This document shows positions 54,034-63,492 of a DNA stretch of 64,000 bases, piece after piece. The stretch covers positions 1,984,001 to 2,048,000 of the forward strand of contig NZ_CP077941.1 in the NCBI RefSeq assembly GCF_019722725.1. Reading direction: 5' to 3'. The notes below the pieces were generated by a model. The model saw only the letters and a list, made by a program, of their open reading frames with translations. It searched no databases and had not been told where the DNA came from. Source of the DNA: Vreelandella profundi. Its GTDB lineage: Bacteria > Pseudomonadota > Gammaproteobacteria > Pseudomonadales > Halomonadaceae. The position numbers were made by a program, and so were the translations under genes. How positions within the stretch are numbered: the first letter of the stretch is position 1; every line of letters starts with the position of its first letter.

Positions 54034-55130
54034 TAAGCGCTGACCGTGCGCTCAGCGCTGGATAGCGCCGCCTGAATGTCGTCGCGATTAAGCGCTTTAC
54101 CAATAATGACCAGCTGGGTTTGGCGGCGCTCATCCTGCCCCCAAAGCCTATCGAAGTAGCCGTCTAGCCGCTCGCCTACCGCTTGAATTACGCGGCGCAT
54201 CGGCTTGCCGGGAACCGCCGCAAAGCCTTTAGTCCGATAGATTTCTTGTGTTTCTAGCAGCTGCTGAAGCTGGGTTGCCAGAACGTCGGCATCGACTTCG
54301 CCAAGCGTTATCACACAAGAATCAAAATTGTCGTGGGCGTGATCGTGGTGCGCGCCTTCGGCGTGATGTTTATCGTGGTGGTTGGCAATCCGGTCGATGT
54401 TCTCTTCGCTGGCCGCGCCAATGCCCATTAATGCCTCTAGCTGAGCGGTGTCGGTCGTCAGCGTTTGGTCGATAAACAGGATTTTGACCGACGCTGGCAC
54501 CCGCGCTTTTACTAACGCCTCCACGCGGGTCTTCTCCTCTTCACTTAGAAGATCGGTCTTGGTGACCAAGACTAAATCCGCGGCGCTGAGCTGATCGTCC
54601 AGCAGTTCACGCAGGCTCGGGTCGTGATCAAGGCTTTCGTCAGCTAAACGCTGGGCCGCCACTTTACCTTCGTCGCTGGCAAAACGGCCGGCGGCCACGG
54701 CAGGTCCATCGATGACGGTAATAATCGCATCTACGGTGCAGTGGCTGCGCACCTCAGGCCAGTTAAATGCCTGCACCAGCGGCTTGGGCAGCGCCAGCCC
54801 GCTGGTCTCGATCAAAATATGGTCGATATCATTACGCCGCGCGACCAGCTTTTTCATCACCGGCAAAAATTCTTCTTCCACCGTGCAGCAGATACAGCCA
54901 TTAGCCAGCTCGTAAATACTGCCGTCGTCGGTTGAAGCTTGCTCGCCCTCCTCACAACCCAGCGCACAGCTGCGCAGCAGGCTTGAATCTATGTCCTGCT
55001 CGCCAAATTCGTTGACGATCACCGCAATGCGCTTGCCGGTCACCTGGCGCAGAATATTGGCCAGCAGCGTCGTTTTACCGCTGCCGAGAAAACCGGTGAC
55101 GACGGTGGCGGGGATTTTATTTAGCTGCAT
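54033..55130 (-). CDS. cobW: Cobalamin biosynthesis protein CobW (COG0523 GTPase)
   Basis: A 365-residue G3E GTPase thought to deliver cobalt for insertion. P-loop TGFLGSGKTTLLANIL, the metal motif GCICCTVEEEF, VLVTKTDLL, and a His-rich metal-binding loop (HHDKHHAEGAHHDHAHDN, about residues 250-268) are all visible. The C-terminal CobW-C domain follows (YRTKGFAAVPGKPMRRVIQA in part). Located between cobB and cobN, overlapping both. Confidence 0.94.
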   Translation of the reverse strand: MQLNKIPATVVTGFLGSGKTTLLANILRQVTGKRIAVIVNEFGEQDIDSSLLRSCALGCEEGEQASTDDGSIYELANGCICCTVEEEFLPVMKKLVARRNDIDHILIETSGLALPKPLVQAFNWPEVRSHCTVDAIITVIDGPAVAAGRFASDEGKVAAQRLADESLDHDPSLRELLDDQLSAADLVLVTKTDLLSEEEKTRVEALVKARVPASVKILFIDQTLTTDTAQLEALMGIGAASEENIDRIANHHDKHHAEGAHHDHAHDNFDSCVITLGEVDADVLATQLQQLLETQEIYRTKGFAAVPGKPMRRVIQAVGERLDGYFDRLWGQDERRQTQLVIIGKALNRDDIQAALSSAERTVSA

Positions 55131-56494
55131 ACGTTAAATTCCTCTGTGGCGCTAGGCTGCGCTGACGCTGCTGAGCCGCTGAACAGGCTTGCGACCGCGG
55201 CAGGATTATTAGGAAAGAAAAAATGAAGATACGATGCGGTTAGCTGGCGCTGGCGATAAATCGGCTCGCCCGGTGCGGGGTGGCGCTGACGGCGACCGTG
55301 GGCAATGGGTTCGGGCGTTCCATCCGCCATTGAGCGATGATGCGCATGCCCGCGAAGAGCGCCTTCCGGCAATTCGGCGGTCTGCATCCCCTGGCAGCCT
55401 CTTCGTCCGCGCATGGCGCCTTGTCCTGGCAGCAGGCCCAGCATCGTATGGGTGTTTTCGTCGTAGTCGGTCAGCGTATCCATGCAGTAGAGCATGCCGC
55501 CACACTCAGCAAGGATGGGCTTGCCTGCGCGATAAAAGCGCTGAATATCCTCGCGCATGCCGGCATTCTCAGCAAGCGTAGACGCATGTAGCTCGGGATA
55601 ACCACCGGGTAGCCAAAGCGCATCACAAGAAGGCAAACGGCGCTCGCTCAGCGGCGAGAAAAAACATAGCTTAGCGCCCATCTGCTCAAGCAAGTCTAAA
55701 TTCGCCTGATAGATAAAGCTAAACGCCGCATCTTTAGCCACGCCGATGGTCTGGCCCGCCAGCGATGATGGCACTGACGGCGCATGATCTTGCGCAGCGG
55801 TGAACGTAACGGGCGCCATTTCCATCAGCGCCGTCGCAAGCCCAGCGGCGTCTAATGCGCTGGCGGCGGCTTCAAAGCGCGCTTCCAAATCGTCACGAAT
55901 CTCGGCTGCCTGCACTAGCCCCAAATGGCGTTCGGGAAGCGTTAAGGCGGCGTCGCGCGGCACTGCGGCCAGTAGCGGAATTGAGGGTGGTAGCGCTGAC
56001 TCAATCAGCTCGCGATGGCGCTGCGTGCCGCAGGCGTTGGCGATCATGCCTGCGATGTGAAGGTCATCGCGAAAGCCTGCAAGGCCCGACATCAGAGCAG
56101 CCGCCGTTTGTGCCATGCCTTTAACGTCCATCACGATCACCAGCGGCAAATCGAACAGCGCAGCTAAATCAGCGCTGGAAGGCTCGCCATCGAAAAGGCC
56201 CATGGCACCTTCCACCAAAATAATATCGGCACTCACCGCCGCTTGATAAAAGCGCTGGCGGCAGTACGACTCACCGGCCATCCACAGATCTAACTGGTCC
56301 ACAGGCTGGCCCGATGCTTGCGCCAATATTTGCGGGTCCAGGTAGTCAGGGCCGGTTTTAAATACTCTGACCACTTTTCCCTGGTTGCGCAGCAGGCGTG
56401 CAAGCCCCGCCGTCACGGTTGTTTTACCCTGACCTGAAGATGGTGCGGCGATAAATAGCGCCGGGCAGCTAGCGCTTGGCAAAGATGTCGTCAT
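55121..56494 (-). CDS. cobB: Hydrogenobyrinic acid a,c-diamide synthase
   Basis: A 457-residue glutamine amidotransferase that amidates the a and c side chains. The ATP domain starts FIAAPSSGQGKTTVTAGLARLL; the C-terminal class I amidotransferase domain has LWLPGGYPELHAST and the catalytic Cys in ILAECGGMLYCMD. The end of the protein (residues about 380-457) is rich in His, Arg and Gly and more variable. Starts one base into cobO's stop; ends overlapping cobW by 10 bases. Confidence 0.94.
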   Translation of the reverse strand: MTTSLPSASCPALFIAAPSSGQGKTTVTAGLARLLRNQGKVVRVFKTGPDYLDPQILAQASGQPVDQLDLWMAGESYCRQRFYQAAVSADIILVEGAMGLFDGEPSSADLAALFDLPLVIVMDVKGMAQTAAALMSGLAGFRDDLHIAGMIANACGTQRHRELIESALPPSIPLLAAVPRDAALTLPERHLGLVQAAEIRDDLEARFEAAASALDAAGLATALMEMAPVTFTAAQDHAPSVPSSLAGQTIGVAKDAAFSFIYQANLDLLEQMGAKLCFFSPLSERRLPSCDALWLPGGYPELHASTLAENAGMREDIQRFYRAGKPILAECGGMLYCMDTLTDYDENTHTMLGLLPGQGAMRGRRGCQGMQTAELPEGALRGHAHHRSMADGTPEPIAHGRRQRHPAPGEPIYRQRQLTASYLHFFFPNNPAAVASLFSGSAASAQPSATEEFNVCS

Positions 56495-57087
56495 CAGTAC
56501 TCGATCCCCGCCTGAGCTTTAACACCGTTACGAAACGCGTGGCGCTCATCCTGTACGGTGCTGATGGTATCGGCGATTTCCTGCAGCGGCAGCGCCATGG
56601 TACGGCCGGTGATAATTACGTTTTGATGAGCGGGTCGGCGTAAAAGCGCCTCGACAATGGGCGCCGTGTCTAAATAGCCGTATTTGAACATGTAGCTCAT
56701 TTCGTCCAATACGATAATGTCGTAGGCCGGATTTTCTAACAGTCCACGGGCGATTTCCCAGGCGGCCTCGGCGGCTTCGATATCGCGCTCGCGATCCTGA
56801 GTTTCCCAGGTAAAGCCCTGGCCCATAATGTGCCAGTCAAGCTGAGGGTGGTCGCGAAAAAACAGATACTCACCGGTCTCGCGGCGGCCTTTAATGAACT
56901 GAATGACCGCGCCTTTTTGACCGTGGCCTAACGAGCGCGCCAGCGTGCCGAAAGCAGAGCTGCTTTTTCCTTTGCCGTTTCCTTTTAGCAAAATCAACAC
57001 ACCGCGCTCTTCAGACGCACGCGCGATTCGCTCGTCGATCATTTCTTTCTTACGCTGCATACGGTTTAGGTGGCTGCTATCGCTCAT
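56494..57087 (-). CDS. cobO: Cob(I)alamin adenosyltransferase (CobO/CobA type)
   Basis: A 197-residue ATP:corrinoid adenosyltransferase that attaches the upper adenosyl ligand. P-loop LLKGNGKGKSSSAFGTLARSLGHGQ, then VIQFIKGRRETGEY and DIIVLDEMSYMFKYGYLD with the acidic Walker B. Start ATG 57087 has AGGAG five bases ahead and overlaps the upstream chelatase gene by 4; the frame opens to 57114. Confidence 0.95.
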   Translation of the reverse strand: MSDSSHLNRMQRKKEMIDERIARASEERGVLILLKGNGKGKSSSAFGTLARSLGHGQKGAVIQFIKGRRETGEYLFFRDHPQLDWHIMGQGFTWETQDRERDIEAAEAAWEIARGLLENPAYDIIVLDEMSYMFKYGYLDTAPIVEALLRRPAHQNVIITGRTMALPLQEIADTISTVQDERHAFRNGVKAQAGIEY

Positions 57088-58841
57088 GCTGGCTCCTGAG
57101 TGGGCGGTGTCCAATAGAGTGCGCCAAGCTGCTGGGCAAGACGCGCTGCCTGGCCCCGTTTGACGAAGGACTGTTCGGCATCCATAACCACGCAGTCGCC
57201 AAGCGGCGGCAGGCCCGCAACAGATTCACGAGTACGCCCATCGGTCATTAGGTAAGTACGGATAAGTAAGCCAGGATCACGTCGCTGCCACTGGCGAATC
57301 AACTGACCGGCGTGGGCAACCGCTTTGCGTAGCGGTGTGCCGCCGCCGCCATCGGTGGCATTCAATAAAGCTTGCACACTTTTGGGAGCACGCTGTCGTG
57401 GCAGTAGGCACGTCAGCGTGTCATTACCAAACCCGACGACCGCCATTTGCTCACGAGCGGAATAAGCTTGGCGGGTAAGGCTATCAACCCACCCTTTGGT
57501 CTGACCCAAAAGCCGCTTACCGAGCGTCGAGCCGGAGGTATCAAGCAATACCAAATGCACCAGCGGCTGACCGGTTCGCGCCTTGCGATAGCGCAGCTGA
57601 CGCCAAGGCCACTGACCGCGATTAGCGATCAAAGTGCCAAACCAATCGGGGCGAAACGCCGACGCTGGCGGCTTATTGGCTCGGCCCTGCCCCAGCGCAC
57701 TGCCCTTTTGGGTGCCGCCGTTAGAAAACGCGTGTTTCGCGGTGGGCCGAGCTAATAATGCAGGCAGCGAGAGCGGCTGATGTTCTAGCATGTTCTGCGC
57801 TATGGGCGGCATGGCGCCCCACTGCCCGTGTGAAGCTGGGCGCTCGTTAGTATTGCTTGACGACGCTGAGCTGCCGGGATCTTGTCCCGATTCTGGGGGC
57901 GGTGATGATGGTGAAGATGAAGGGGGTGAAGATGGCGGCGGTGAAGTTGGCGGCTCAGCCGACTTGTCTTCAGCGCGCGTACGCCGATGGGCCAGCACCC
58001 ACGGCTCGACGCTATCGACATCTTCTTGGCTAATCGTCGTGTCACCGCGCCAAGCGGCGTGGGCCTGGGCGACGCGGTGCCAGGTGACGTCGGCGCGCAT
58101 ACCTTCAACGCCTGCCGCTTCGCAGCGCTTAGCGATGTGCTCATATACCCAGGCAGATGCCGTTACCGTCGCCAGCCCCCGGCGCGCCTGCTCTATACGG
58201 CTGACGAGCGCAGCTTGCTCGGCGGCAAATCCTGCGACAAACCCAGCGGGATCGCGATCAAAGGCATCGCGCTGCTGCACAATGGCAATGCGCGCGTCAA
58301 TACTGACGTTAGGCGGCTGCTCAAGGCACAGCCCAAAGCGATCAAGCAACTGGGGGCGAAGCTCTCCTTCATCGGGGTTCATGGTGCCGATTAGGCTAAA
58401 GCGCGCCGGATGCGAATGGCTAATGCCATCGCGCTCGACGATGTTGATGCCGCTGGCCGCCACATCAAGCAGTAAATCGACCAGCGTATCGGCCAGTAGA
58501 TTCACTTCATCGACGTAGAGAATCCCGCCATCGGCTTTGGCCAATAGCCCTTCATGGAAAGTGGCTTCGCGCTCAGCGAGTATTTTTTGCAGATCAAGGC
58601 TGCCGATTAGGCGGTCTTCGCTGGCGCCAAGCGGCAAGGTGACAAACGGTGGTTTGCGCTTCTCGCTCTCAGGCAAAATAGCCGCTAACGCACGCGCGAG
58701 GGTCGATTTTGCGCTACCGCGTGGCCCGCTAATCAGCACCCCGCCAATACGCGGATTAATCACATTTAGCAGCAGCGCTGTTTTAAGCGACGACTGGCCG
58801 ACGACGGCGGTAAAGGGAAACTCAACCACAGGCATCACCAT
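57084..58841 (-). CDS. ChlI-ChlD-like fused chelatase subunit (AAA+ and VWA)
   Basis: A 585-residue protein joining both motor parts of a metal chelatase. The AAA+ domain has GPRGSAKSTLARALA and ILYVDEVNLL; a Pro/Ser-rich linker (about residues 300-345) leads to a VWA domain with the metal site DTSGST, then MTDGRTRES. Such fusions replace CobS and CobT with CobN in some bacteria; that role here is inferred from its place at the head of the operon. The frame opens with TTG at 58847; ATG 58841 is used, and ATG 58835 is possible. No clear ribosome site. Confidence 0.87.
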   Translation of the reverse strand: MVMPVVEFPFTAVVGQSSLKTALLLNVINPRIGGVLISGPRGSAKSTLARALAAILPESEKRKPPFVTLPLGASEDRLIGSLDLQKILAEREATFHEGLLAKADGGILYVDEVNLLADTLVDLLLDVAASGINIVERDGISHSHPARFSLIGTMNPDEGELRPQLLDRFGLCLEQPPNVSIDARIAIVQQRDAFDRDPAGFVAGFAAEQAALVSRIEQARRGLATVTASAWVYEHIAKRCEAAGVEGMRADVTWHRVAQAHAAWRGDTTISQEDVDSVEPWVLAHRRTRAEDKSAEPPTSPPPSSPPSSSPSSPPPESGQDPGSSASSSNTNERPASHGQWGAMPPIAQNMLEHQPLSLPALLARPTAKHAFSNGGTQKGSALGQGRANKPPASAFRPDWFGTLIANRGQWPWRQLRYRKARTGQPLVHLVLLDTSGSTLGKRLLGQTKGWVDSLTRQAYSAREQMAVVGFGNDTLTCLLPRQRAPKSVQALLNATDGGGGTPLRKAVAHAGQLIRQWQRRDPGLLIRTYLMTDGRTRESVAGLPPLGDCVVMDAEQSFVKRGQAARLAQQLGALYWTPPTQEPA

Positions 58842-59107
58842 GGGCAAAAGGAGCCAAGTTAATACATTAAACGGCCTAGGGACACCGCCTCACGCGTGAA
58901 AATTATTCATACCAGACAAGAACATAACGATAGAGCCAAACGTTAAGAAAGTGACTACAATGACCGCCCAGTATAGTGGAAGGCGTTAGGTAGAGGCCAG
59001 CCTATCACGCCAGCACGTCGCCAAGCGCAAAGGCCTTGCGTGCTTTATTCTCTCGTCTTCGGCAGTCTGTCGAGTCTTTCCTCAATCGGCATCTGGAACT
59101 CCGTCCC

Positions 59108-60121
59108 ATGAAACTTGCCCACCCGTTATGCATTGCTTTGGCTTTTCTACCGGCCCACGCAGCCTTTGCTGATAACACGGCTTATCCGCTCACGCTGACT
59201 AATTGCGGTGTAGAGGTAACGTTTGATGCGGCCCCCGAAAGCACGGTAACGGTCGGCCAATCTGCGACCGAGGTACTCTATCGCCTGGGGCTTGCCGATA
59301 AGGTGAGCGGCACGTCGGTCTGGTTTAATCCAGTATTGCCCGAGTTCAGCGATGACAACAGCCGCATTGAGCGTATTGCTGATAACGATCCAAGCTTTGA
59401 ATCTGTAGTGAACAAGCGGCCTGATCTCGTCGCGGCTCAATACGAATGGCACGTCGGCCCTACCGGCAGCGTAGCTACCCGCGAGCAGTTTCATGAGTTG
59501 GGCATCGCGTCTTACATCATGCCTGCCGACTGCGATACTAAAGACAATGCTACCGGCGGTGATGGCACCCGGGTAGCGGCATTCTCAACCGACTCAATTT
59601 ATAAAGGCATTCACGAGCTGGCGGCTATTTTCGACGTACAGAACGCCGGCGTTACGTTAGTGGCCGATTTGCAGGCCCGTGAGGCGCGCGCTATCGAACT
59701 GGCGACTAGCCTTGCGCTGCCCGACGACCTGTCGGCCGTGTTTTGGTTTTCCTCCTACGATTTAGCGGCCGATCCTATCGTTGCCGGCCAGCTGGGCGCG
59801 CCTGGCTATATGATGGAGCAACTCGGTATCCAAAACGTAGTCACCTCTAATGAAGAATGGCCGACCGTAGGCTGGGAATCGATTGCTCGGGCCAATCCTG
59901 ACGTGATCGTTGTGGCACGCATGGACCGGCGCCGCTACCCAGGCGATGACCTGGCTACCAAACTTGAGCTTCTGCAAAGCGACCCGGTTACTCGCGAAAT
60001 GGACGCCGTGCAAAACGGCCGCATCGTGGAGATGGATGCACATGCGATGAGCGCCACGATGCGCAGCATTTATGGCCTTGAATCTCTTGCCCAGGCGTTA
60101 TCGACCATGTCGTTTAACTAA
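59108..60121 (+). CDS. Metal-chelate/corrinoid ABC transporter substrate-binding protein (BtuF/FecB class)
   Basis: A 337-residue periplasmic binding protein with a signal peptide ending AHAAFA and a class III core: VTVGQSATEVLYRLGLADKV, NKRPDLVAAQYEWHVGP and IARANPDVIVVARMDRRRYP. Two cysteines (LTNCGV and PADCDT) could form a disulfide. The class binds cobalamin, heme or siderophores; the adjacent cob operon favours a corrinoid or cobalt complex, by inference. The frame opens at 59036; ATG 59108 begins the signal peptide. No cobalamin riboswitch was recognised in the 266-base gap to the cob operon. Confidence 0.83.
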   Translation: MKLAHPLCIALAFLPAHAAFADNTAYPLTLTNCGVEVTFDAAPESTVTVGQSATEVLYRLGLADKVSGTSVWFNPVLPEFSDDNSRIERIADNDPSFESVVNKRPDLVAAQYEWHVGPTGSVATREQFHELGIASYIMPADCDTKDNATGGDGTRVAAFSTDSIYKGIHELAAIFDVQNAGVTLVADLQAREARAIELATSLALPDDLSAVFWFSSYDLAADPIVAGQLGAPGYMMEQLGIQNVVTSNEEWPTVGWESIARANPDVIVVARMDRRRYPGDDLATKLELLQSDPVTREMDAVQNGRIVEMDAHAMSATMRSIYGLESLAQALSTMSFN

Positions 60122-61188
60122 TGCCTATCGCGCTCAAGCGATCATGTGCGGAGGGCTTTGGGTGGCGCTGGCTATGGTTAACGCCGCTGGTGCTGTTCAT
60201 AGCGCTAATGGCGGGCACCGCGATTGGTGAGACATCTATTCCTATTGATACGATTTTCAAAGTGCTGGCTAACCAGCTGTTCGGGGCTGACTATGCCGTT
60301 GATCGCATTGATGCCGGCATTATTTGGAACTATCGGCTAAGCCGCGCCATTGTCGCCGCCTGCTGCGGCACGGGTCTGGCCTTAGCGGGGGTGGTGCTGC
60401 AAGCCCTGCTGCGCAATCCTCTCGCCGACCCCTACCTGATGGGCATATCGGCCGGCGCTTCTACCGGCGCGGTCGCCGTAGCCGTGGCGGGCGTTGGCGC
60501 GGGCGTTATAACGCTTTCAATTGGCGCTTTCGCAGGTGCGGGATTGGCGTTCGGGTTGGTGATACTGCTTGCTCATGCCGCGAGCAGCGGCGCCGGCGGC
60601 GGGCGCGGCATTCAGGCGGCGGGGGCTATAATTTTAGCGGGCATTGCCGGCTCGCAGCTATTTAATGCCCTGACCGCTTTCATTATTACTAAATCAGCCA
60701 GCGCGGAGCAGGCCCGTGGGATCATGTTTTGGCTACTGGGCAACCTTTCCGGCGTGCGCTGGGACAATGTGTGGATGGCGGTTCCCGCCGCGCTGTTTGG
60801 CCTTATTATTTGTCTATGGCACCGGCGAGCCCTGGATGCCTTTACCTTCGGTACCGATAGCGCGGCTTCCATGGGCATTGCCGTGCGGCCGGTGCGTGGC
60901 CTATTGATTACCACGATGGCGCTGGTGACGGCGATCATGGTGTCTATGGTGGGGGCCATCGGCTTTGTAGGCCTGGTGATTCCGCATGCCATGCGCTTTA
61001 TTGTCGGCAGCCGCCATACGCGGCTGGTACCTGCCGCGGCGCTGGCGGGCGCTGTGTTTTTGATTTTTTCAGATATCCTGTCACGCATTTTGGTCACAGG
61101 ACAGGTGCTGCCGATTGGTGTAATCACATCGCTTATTGGCGCGCCGGCCTTTGCCCTTATCCTGATACGCGGGACGAGGACACGATGA
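60121..61188 (+). CDS. FecCD/BtuC-family ABC transporter permease
   Basis: A 355-residue membrane protein with about ten hydrophobic segments and the family motifs RLSRAIVAACCGTGLALAGV, QALLRNPLADPYLMGISAGAS and GFVGLVIPHAMRF. It forms a homodimeric channel for a metal chelate or corrinoid. Start ATG overlaps the binding-protein stop by one base; the end overlaps the ATPase by 4. Confidence 0.93.
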   Translation: MPIALKRSCAEGFGWRWLWLTPLVLFIALMAGTAIGETSIPIDTIFKVLANQLFGADYAVDRIDAGIIWNYRLSRAIVAACCGTGLALAGVVLQALLRNPLADPYLMGISAGASTGAVAVAVAGVGAGVITLSIGAFAGAGLAFGLVILLAHAASSGAGGGRGIQAAGAIILAGIAGSQLFNALTAFIITKSASAEQARGIMFWLLGNLSGVRWDNVWMAVPAALFGLIICLWHRRALDAFTFGTDSAASMGIAVRPVRGLLITTMALVTAIMVSMVGAIGFVGLVIPHAMRFIVGSRHTRLVPAAALAGAVFLIFSDILSRILVTGQVLPIGVITSLIGAPAFALILIRGTRTR

Positions 61189-61952
61189 AGATCACGGCCG
61201 AACAACTCACCTGGCGCGTTCATGGCAGCCAGCTGCTGACCGACGTTTCGCTGTCGGTAGCCCCTCGCCAAACCTTTGGCCTAATTGGTCCTAACGGCTC
61301 GGGTAAAACCACCTTGCTTCGGCTTCTCGCGGGGCTGCGCAAACCGAAGCAAGGTCGCGTGCTGCTGGGTGATCGGCCGATGAACACCATGCGTCAGCGG
61401 GATATCGCCCAGTCGGTTACGTTAGTGGAGCAGCAGGCGGAAACCACTGATCGCATCAAAGTGCGCGATGTAGTGGCGCTTGGCCGTACGCCGTTTCTGT
61501 CTGCGCTGCGCCCCTGGTCCAACCAGGATGAGCTGATTGTGGCGCAAGCGCTAAAGGATGTGGACATGGCCCATATGGCTGACCGTTTTTGGCATACGCT
61601 GTCAGGCGGGGAACGCCAGCGCGTGCATATTGGTCGGGCGTTGGCTCAGCAGCCTAAAATCCTGCTGCTTGATGAGCCGACGAACCATTTAGACATTCGC
61701 CATCAGCTCTCGATTCTTGAGCTGGTCAGGCAACTACCGATCACGGTGATTATTTCTCTTCACGATCTTAACCACGCCATGGAGTGCGACCGAATAGGCG
61801 TCATGGAGGGTGGCCGTCTGGTCGACACCGGCCCACCTCTAGACGTACTAACGCCTGATCGCTTACGTCAGACGTTTGGCGTTTATGCCGATATTTTTGC
61901 TGACCCTATCGACGGCAGCCAGGTGATGCGTTTTCGTAGCGCCGTTTCATAA
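61185..61952 (+). CDS. FecE/BtuD-family ABC transporter ATPase
   Basis: A 255-residue ATPase: Walker A GPNGSGKTTLLRLL, Q-loop VTLVEQQAETT, signature LSGGERQR, Walker B LLLDEPTNHLD and H-loop SLHDLNHAM. It drives the permease upstream, completing a three-gene importer. It converges on the Yip1-type gene. Confidence 0.94.
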   Translation: MKITAEQLTWRVHGSQLLTDVSLSVAPRQTFGLIGPNGSGKTTLLRLLAGLRKPKQGRVLLGDRPMNTMRQRDIAQSVTLVEQQAETTDRIKVRDVVALGRTPFLSALRPWSNQDELIVAQALKDVDMAHMADRFWHTLSGGERQRVHIGRALAQQPKILLLDEPTNHLDIRHQLSILELVRQLPITVIISLHDLNHAMECDRIGVMEGGRLVDTGPPLDVLTPDRLRQTFGVYADIFADPIDGSQVMRFRSAVS

Positions 61953-61970
61953 CAGCCCGTGACTGAACCC

Positions 61971-62582
61971 TTACCTAAAAAAATCCCAGACGACGCTGTG
62001 CTCAGTGCCCATGCTCCACAGCAGCACCGTGACGACGAGCAGCGCTTCTAGCACCAAGACACCAATCCCCAATGTTTTGATTGAAAGAATAAACCCACGC
62101 TGATTGCTAATGCCTAGAAAACTTGGCGTCCCTTTGTAGAGCAGGTAGCCGGAATACACTAGCCCAATCACCATACCCAGCATACAGAGCCAGAAAACCG
62201 GATACAGCGCAAAAATCCCGCATATAAACATGGGGGTCGCAATGTAGCCCGCAAAGATAAGACAGTCGCGGCGACTGGGACGCTGCTCTATATCGCGGGC
62301 CATCCAATAGATCACGCTACCTACAATGCCTACGGCCAGCAGTATCAGTGCATAAAAAGCCACGCCTAGCGCAATGCCGTTTGAGAGAGATACTTTATAG
62401 GTGCCACTGCCGCCATAGGTCCAGCCAACCTGAGTGGTTCCAATCAGCGCACAGACGACGGGGATAGCAGCAAGCAAAAGAACGTGATGGGCATAAAGAT
62501 GGGTGACCGTTTCATGCTCGCCACTGATCTTATGCCATTCTCGTTCAGGATGATGGAGAAGCCCCCAAACATGATGGATCAT
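61971..62582 (-). CDS. Yip1-domain (DUF1282) membrane protein
   Basis: A 203-residue membrane protein with five hydrophobic segments. The opening HHVWGLLHHPEREWHKISGE is typical of bacterial Yip1/DUF1282 proteins, and the middle holds a long loop with TYGGSGTYKVSLSN. Function unknown. The frame opens at 62765, but GGAGG five bases before ATG 62582 fixes the start. It sits between two ABC importers on opposite strands and may not be related to them. Confidence 0.85.
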   Translation of the reverse strand: MIHHVWGLLHHPEREWHKISGEHETVTHLYAHHVLLLAAIPVVCALIGTTQVGWTYGGSGTYKVSLSNGIALGVAFYALILLAVGIVGSVIYWMARDIEQRPSRRDCLIFAGYIATPMFICGIFALYPVFWLCMLGMVIGLVYSGYLLYKGTPSFLGISNQRGFILSIKTLGIGVLVLEALLVVTVLLWSMGTEHSVVWDFFR

Positions 62583-62721
62583 AACGACCTCCCGTTTTGC
62601 AGATGCAATATCGATAGGATCATTCATTAACCGACCGGGCCAGCAGTGGCCCGCGTCAATATTCAGTGTAGGCCAAGAATCAGGTGTGAAGCGGTTTATC
62701 GCTGGAGGTTCTAGAAATAGA

Positions 62722-63492
62722 TTATTCGTTGATGGGTACAAACACCGGTGCGCCTTCCACCTCAACCACCGCTAGCCGCTGACGATACAGCTTTTCCAAT
62801 GCGCTAGGCACCAGCATGCTATCCCGCGTGCCCCAGCACGCCTCGCCATTTGGATAAAGCAGCAGCACGTGGTCACACCAACGAGCGGCTAAATTGAGAT
62901 CGTGCAGGCACATCATTACCGCATGGCCGGAAGCGGCCTGCTCGGCCATGAGGGTCATCACTGAGCTTTGATGATGAAGATCAAGATGATTGGTGGGCTC
63001 ATCGGCCAGCCACACGCTGGGCGCCTGCGTTAGCACGGTGGCAATGGCCACGCGCTGGCGCTCGCCGCCCGAAAGCGTGCTGACCAAGCGGTCACGTAAA
63101 TGCACCACGTCTAAGCGCTGCAGCGCTTCTTCCGCACGCTGATAGTCCGCGGCGCCCTCCATTTGCCAAGCAGATAGGTACGGATGACGCCCAATCAGCG
63201 CGGTCTCTAATACCGACGCAGGAAAGCCATCCTGGCGGTCTTGAAATACCAGCCCCAAGCGCTGGGCAATGTAGCGGCGACGGCATTGATGCATGGGCTC
63301 CCCATCCAATCTAACCTCGCCGGATCGAGGCGCTTGCAGCCCTGCCAGAGTATGCAGCAGCGTCGTTTTACCCGCGCCATTGGGACCCAATACGCCCCAG
63401 CGCTGACCGGGCTGAATGGTTATATTAAGCGGCGTTCCGCCTTCTCTACCAGGCACATCGATGATGAGGTCATGGGTAGAAAGTTCGCTCAT
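62722..63492 (-). CDS. BtuD/FecE-family ABC transporter ATPase
   Basis: A 256-residue ATPase for a second metal-chelate/corrinoid importer: Walker A GPNGAGKTTLLHTL, signature LSGGERQR, Walker B WLADEPTNHLD and H-loop CLHDLNLAAR. It overlaps the permease gene (ATGA). Distinct in sequence from the ATPase on the plus strand. A corrinoid ligand is likely from context but not shown. Confidence 0.92.
   Translation of the reverse strand: MSELSTHDLIIDVPGREGGTPLNITIQPGQRWGVLGPNGAGKTTLLHTLAGLQAPRSGEVRLDGEPMHQCRRRYIAQRLGLVFQDRQDGFPASVLETALIGRHPYLSAWQMEGAADYQRAEEALQRLDVVHLRDRLVSTLSGGERQRVAIATVLTQAPSVWLADEPTNHLDLHHQSSVMTLMAEQAASGHAVMMCLHDLNLAARWCDHVLLLYPNGEACWGTRDSMLVPSALEKLYRQRLAVVEVEGAPVFVPINE

Noticed and set aside
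57860..57970. Low-complexity triplet-like repeat (GGTGATGATGGTGAAG region)
   Set aside because: It simply encodes the Pro/Ser-rich linker of the ChlID-like protein on the other strand.
58842..59107. Cobalamin riboswitch between the cob operon and the BtuF-like gene
   Set aside because: No B12-box-like or GCCACTG-type core was seen on either strand; only ordinary promoter-sized DNA.
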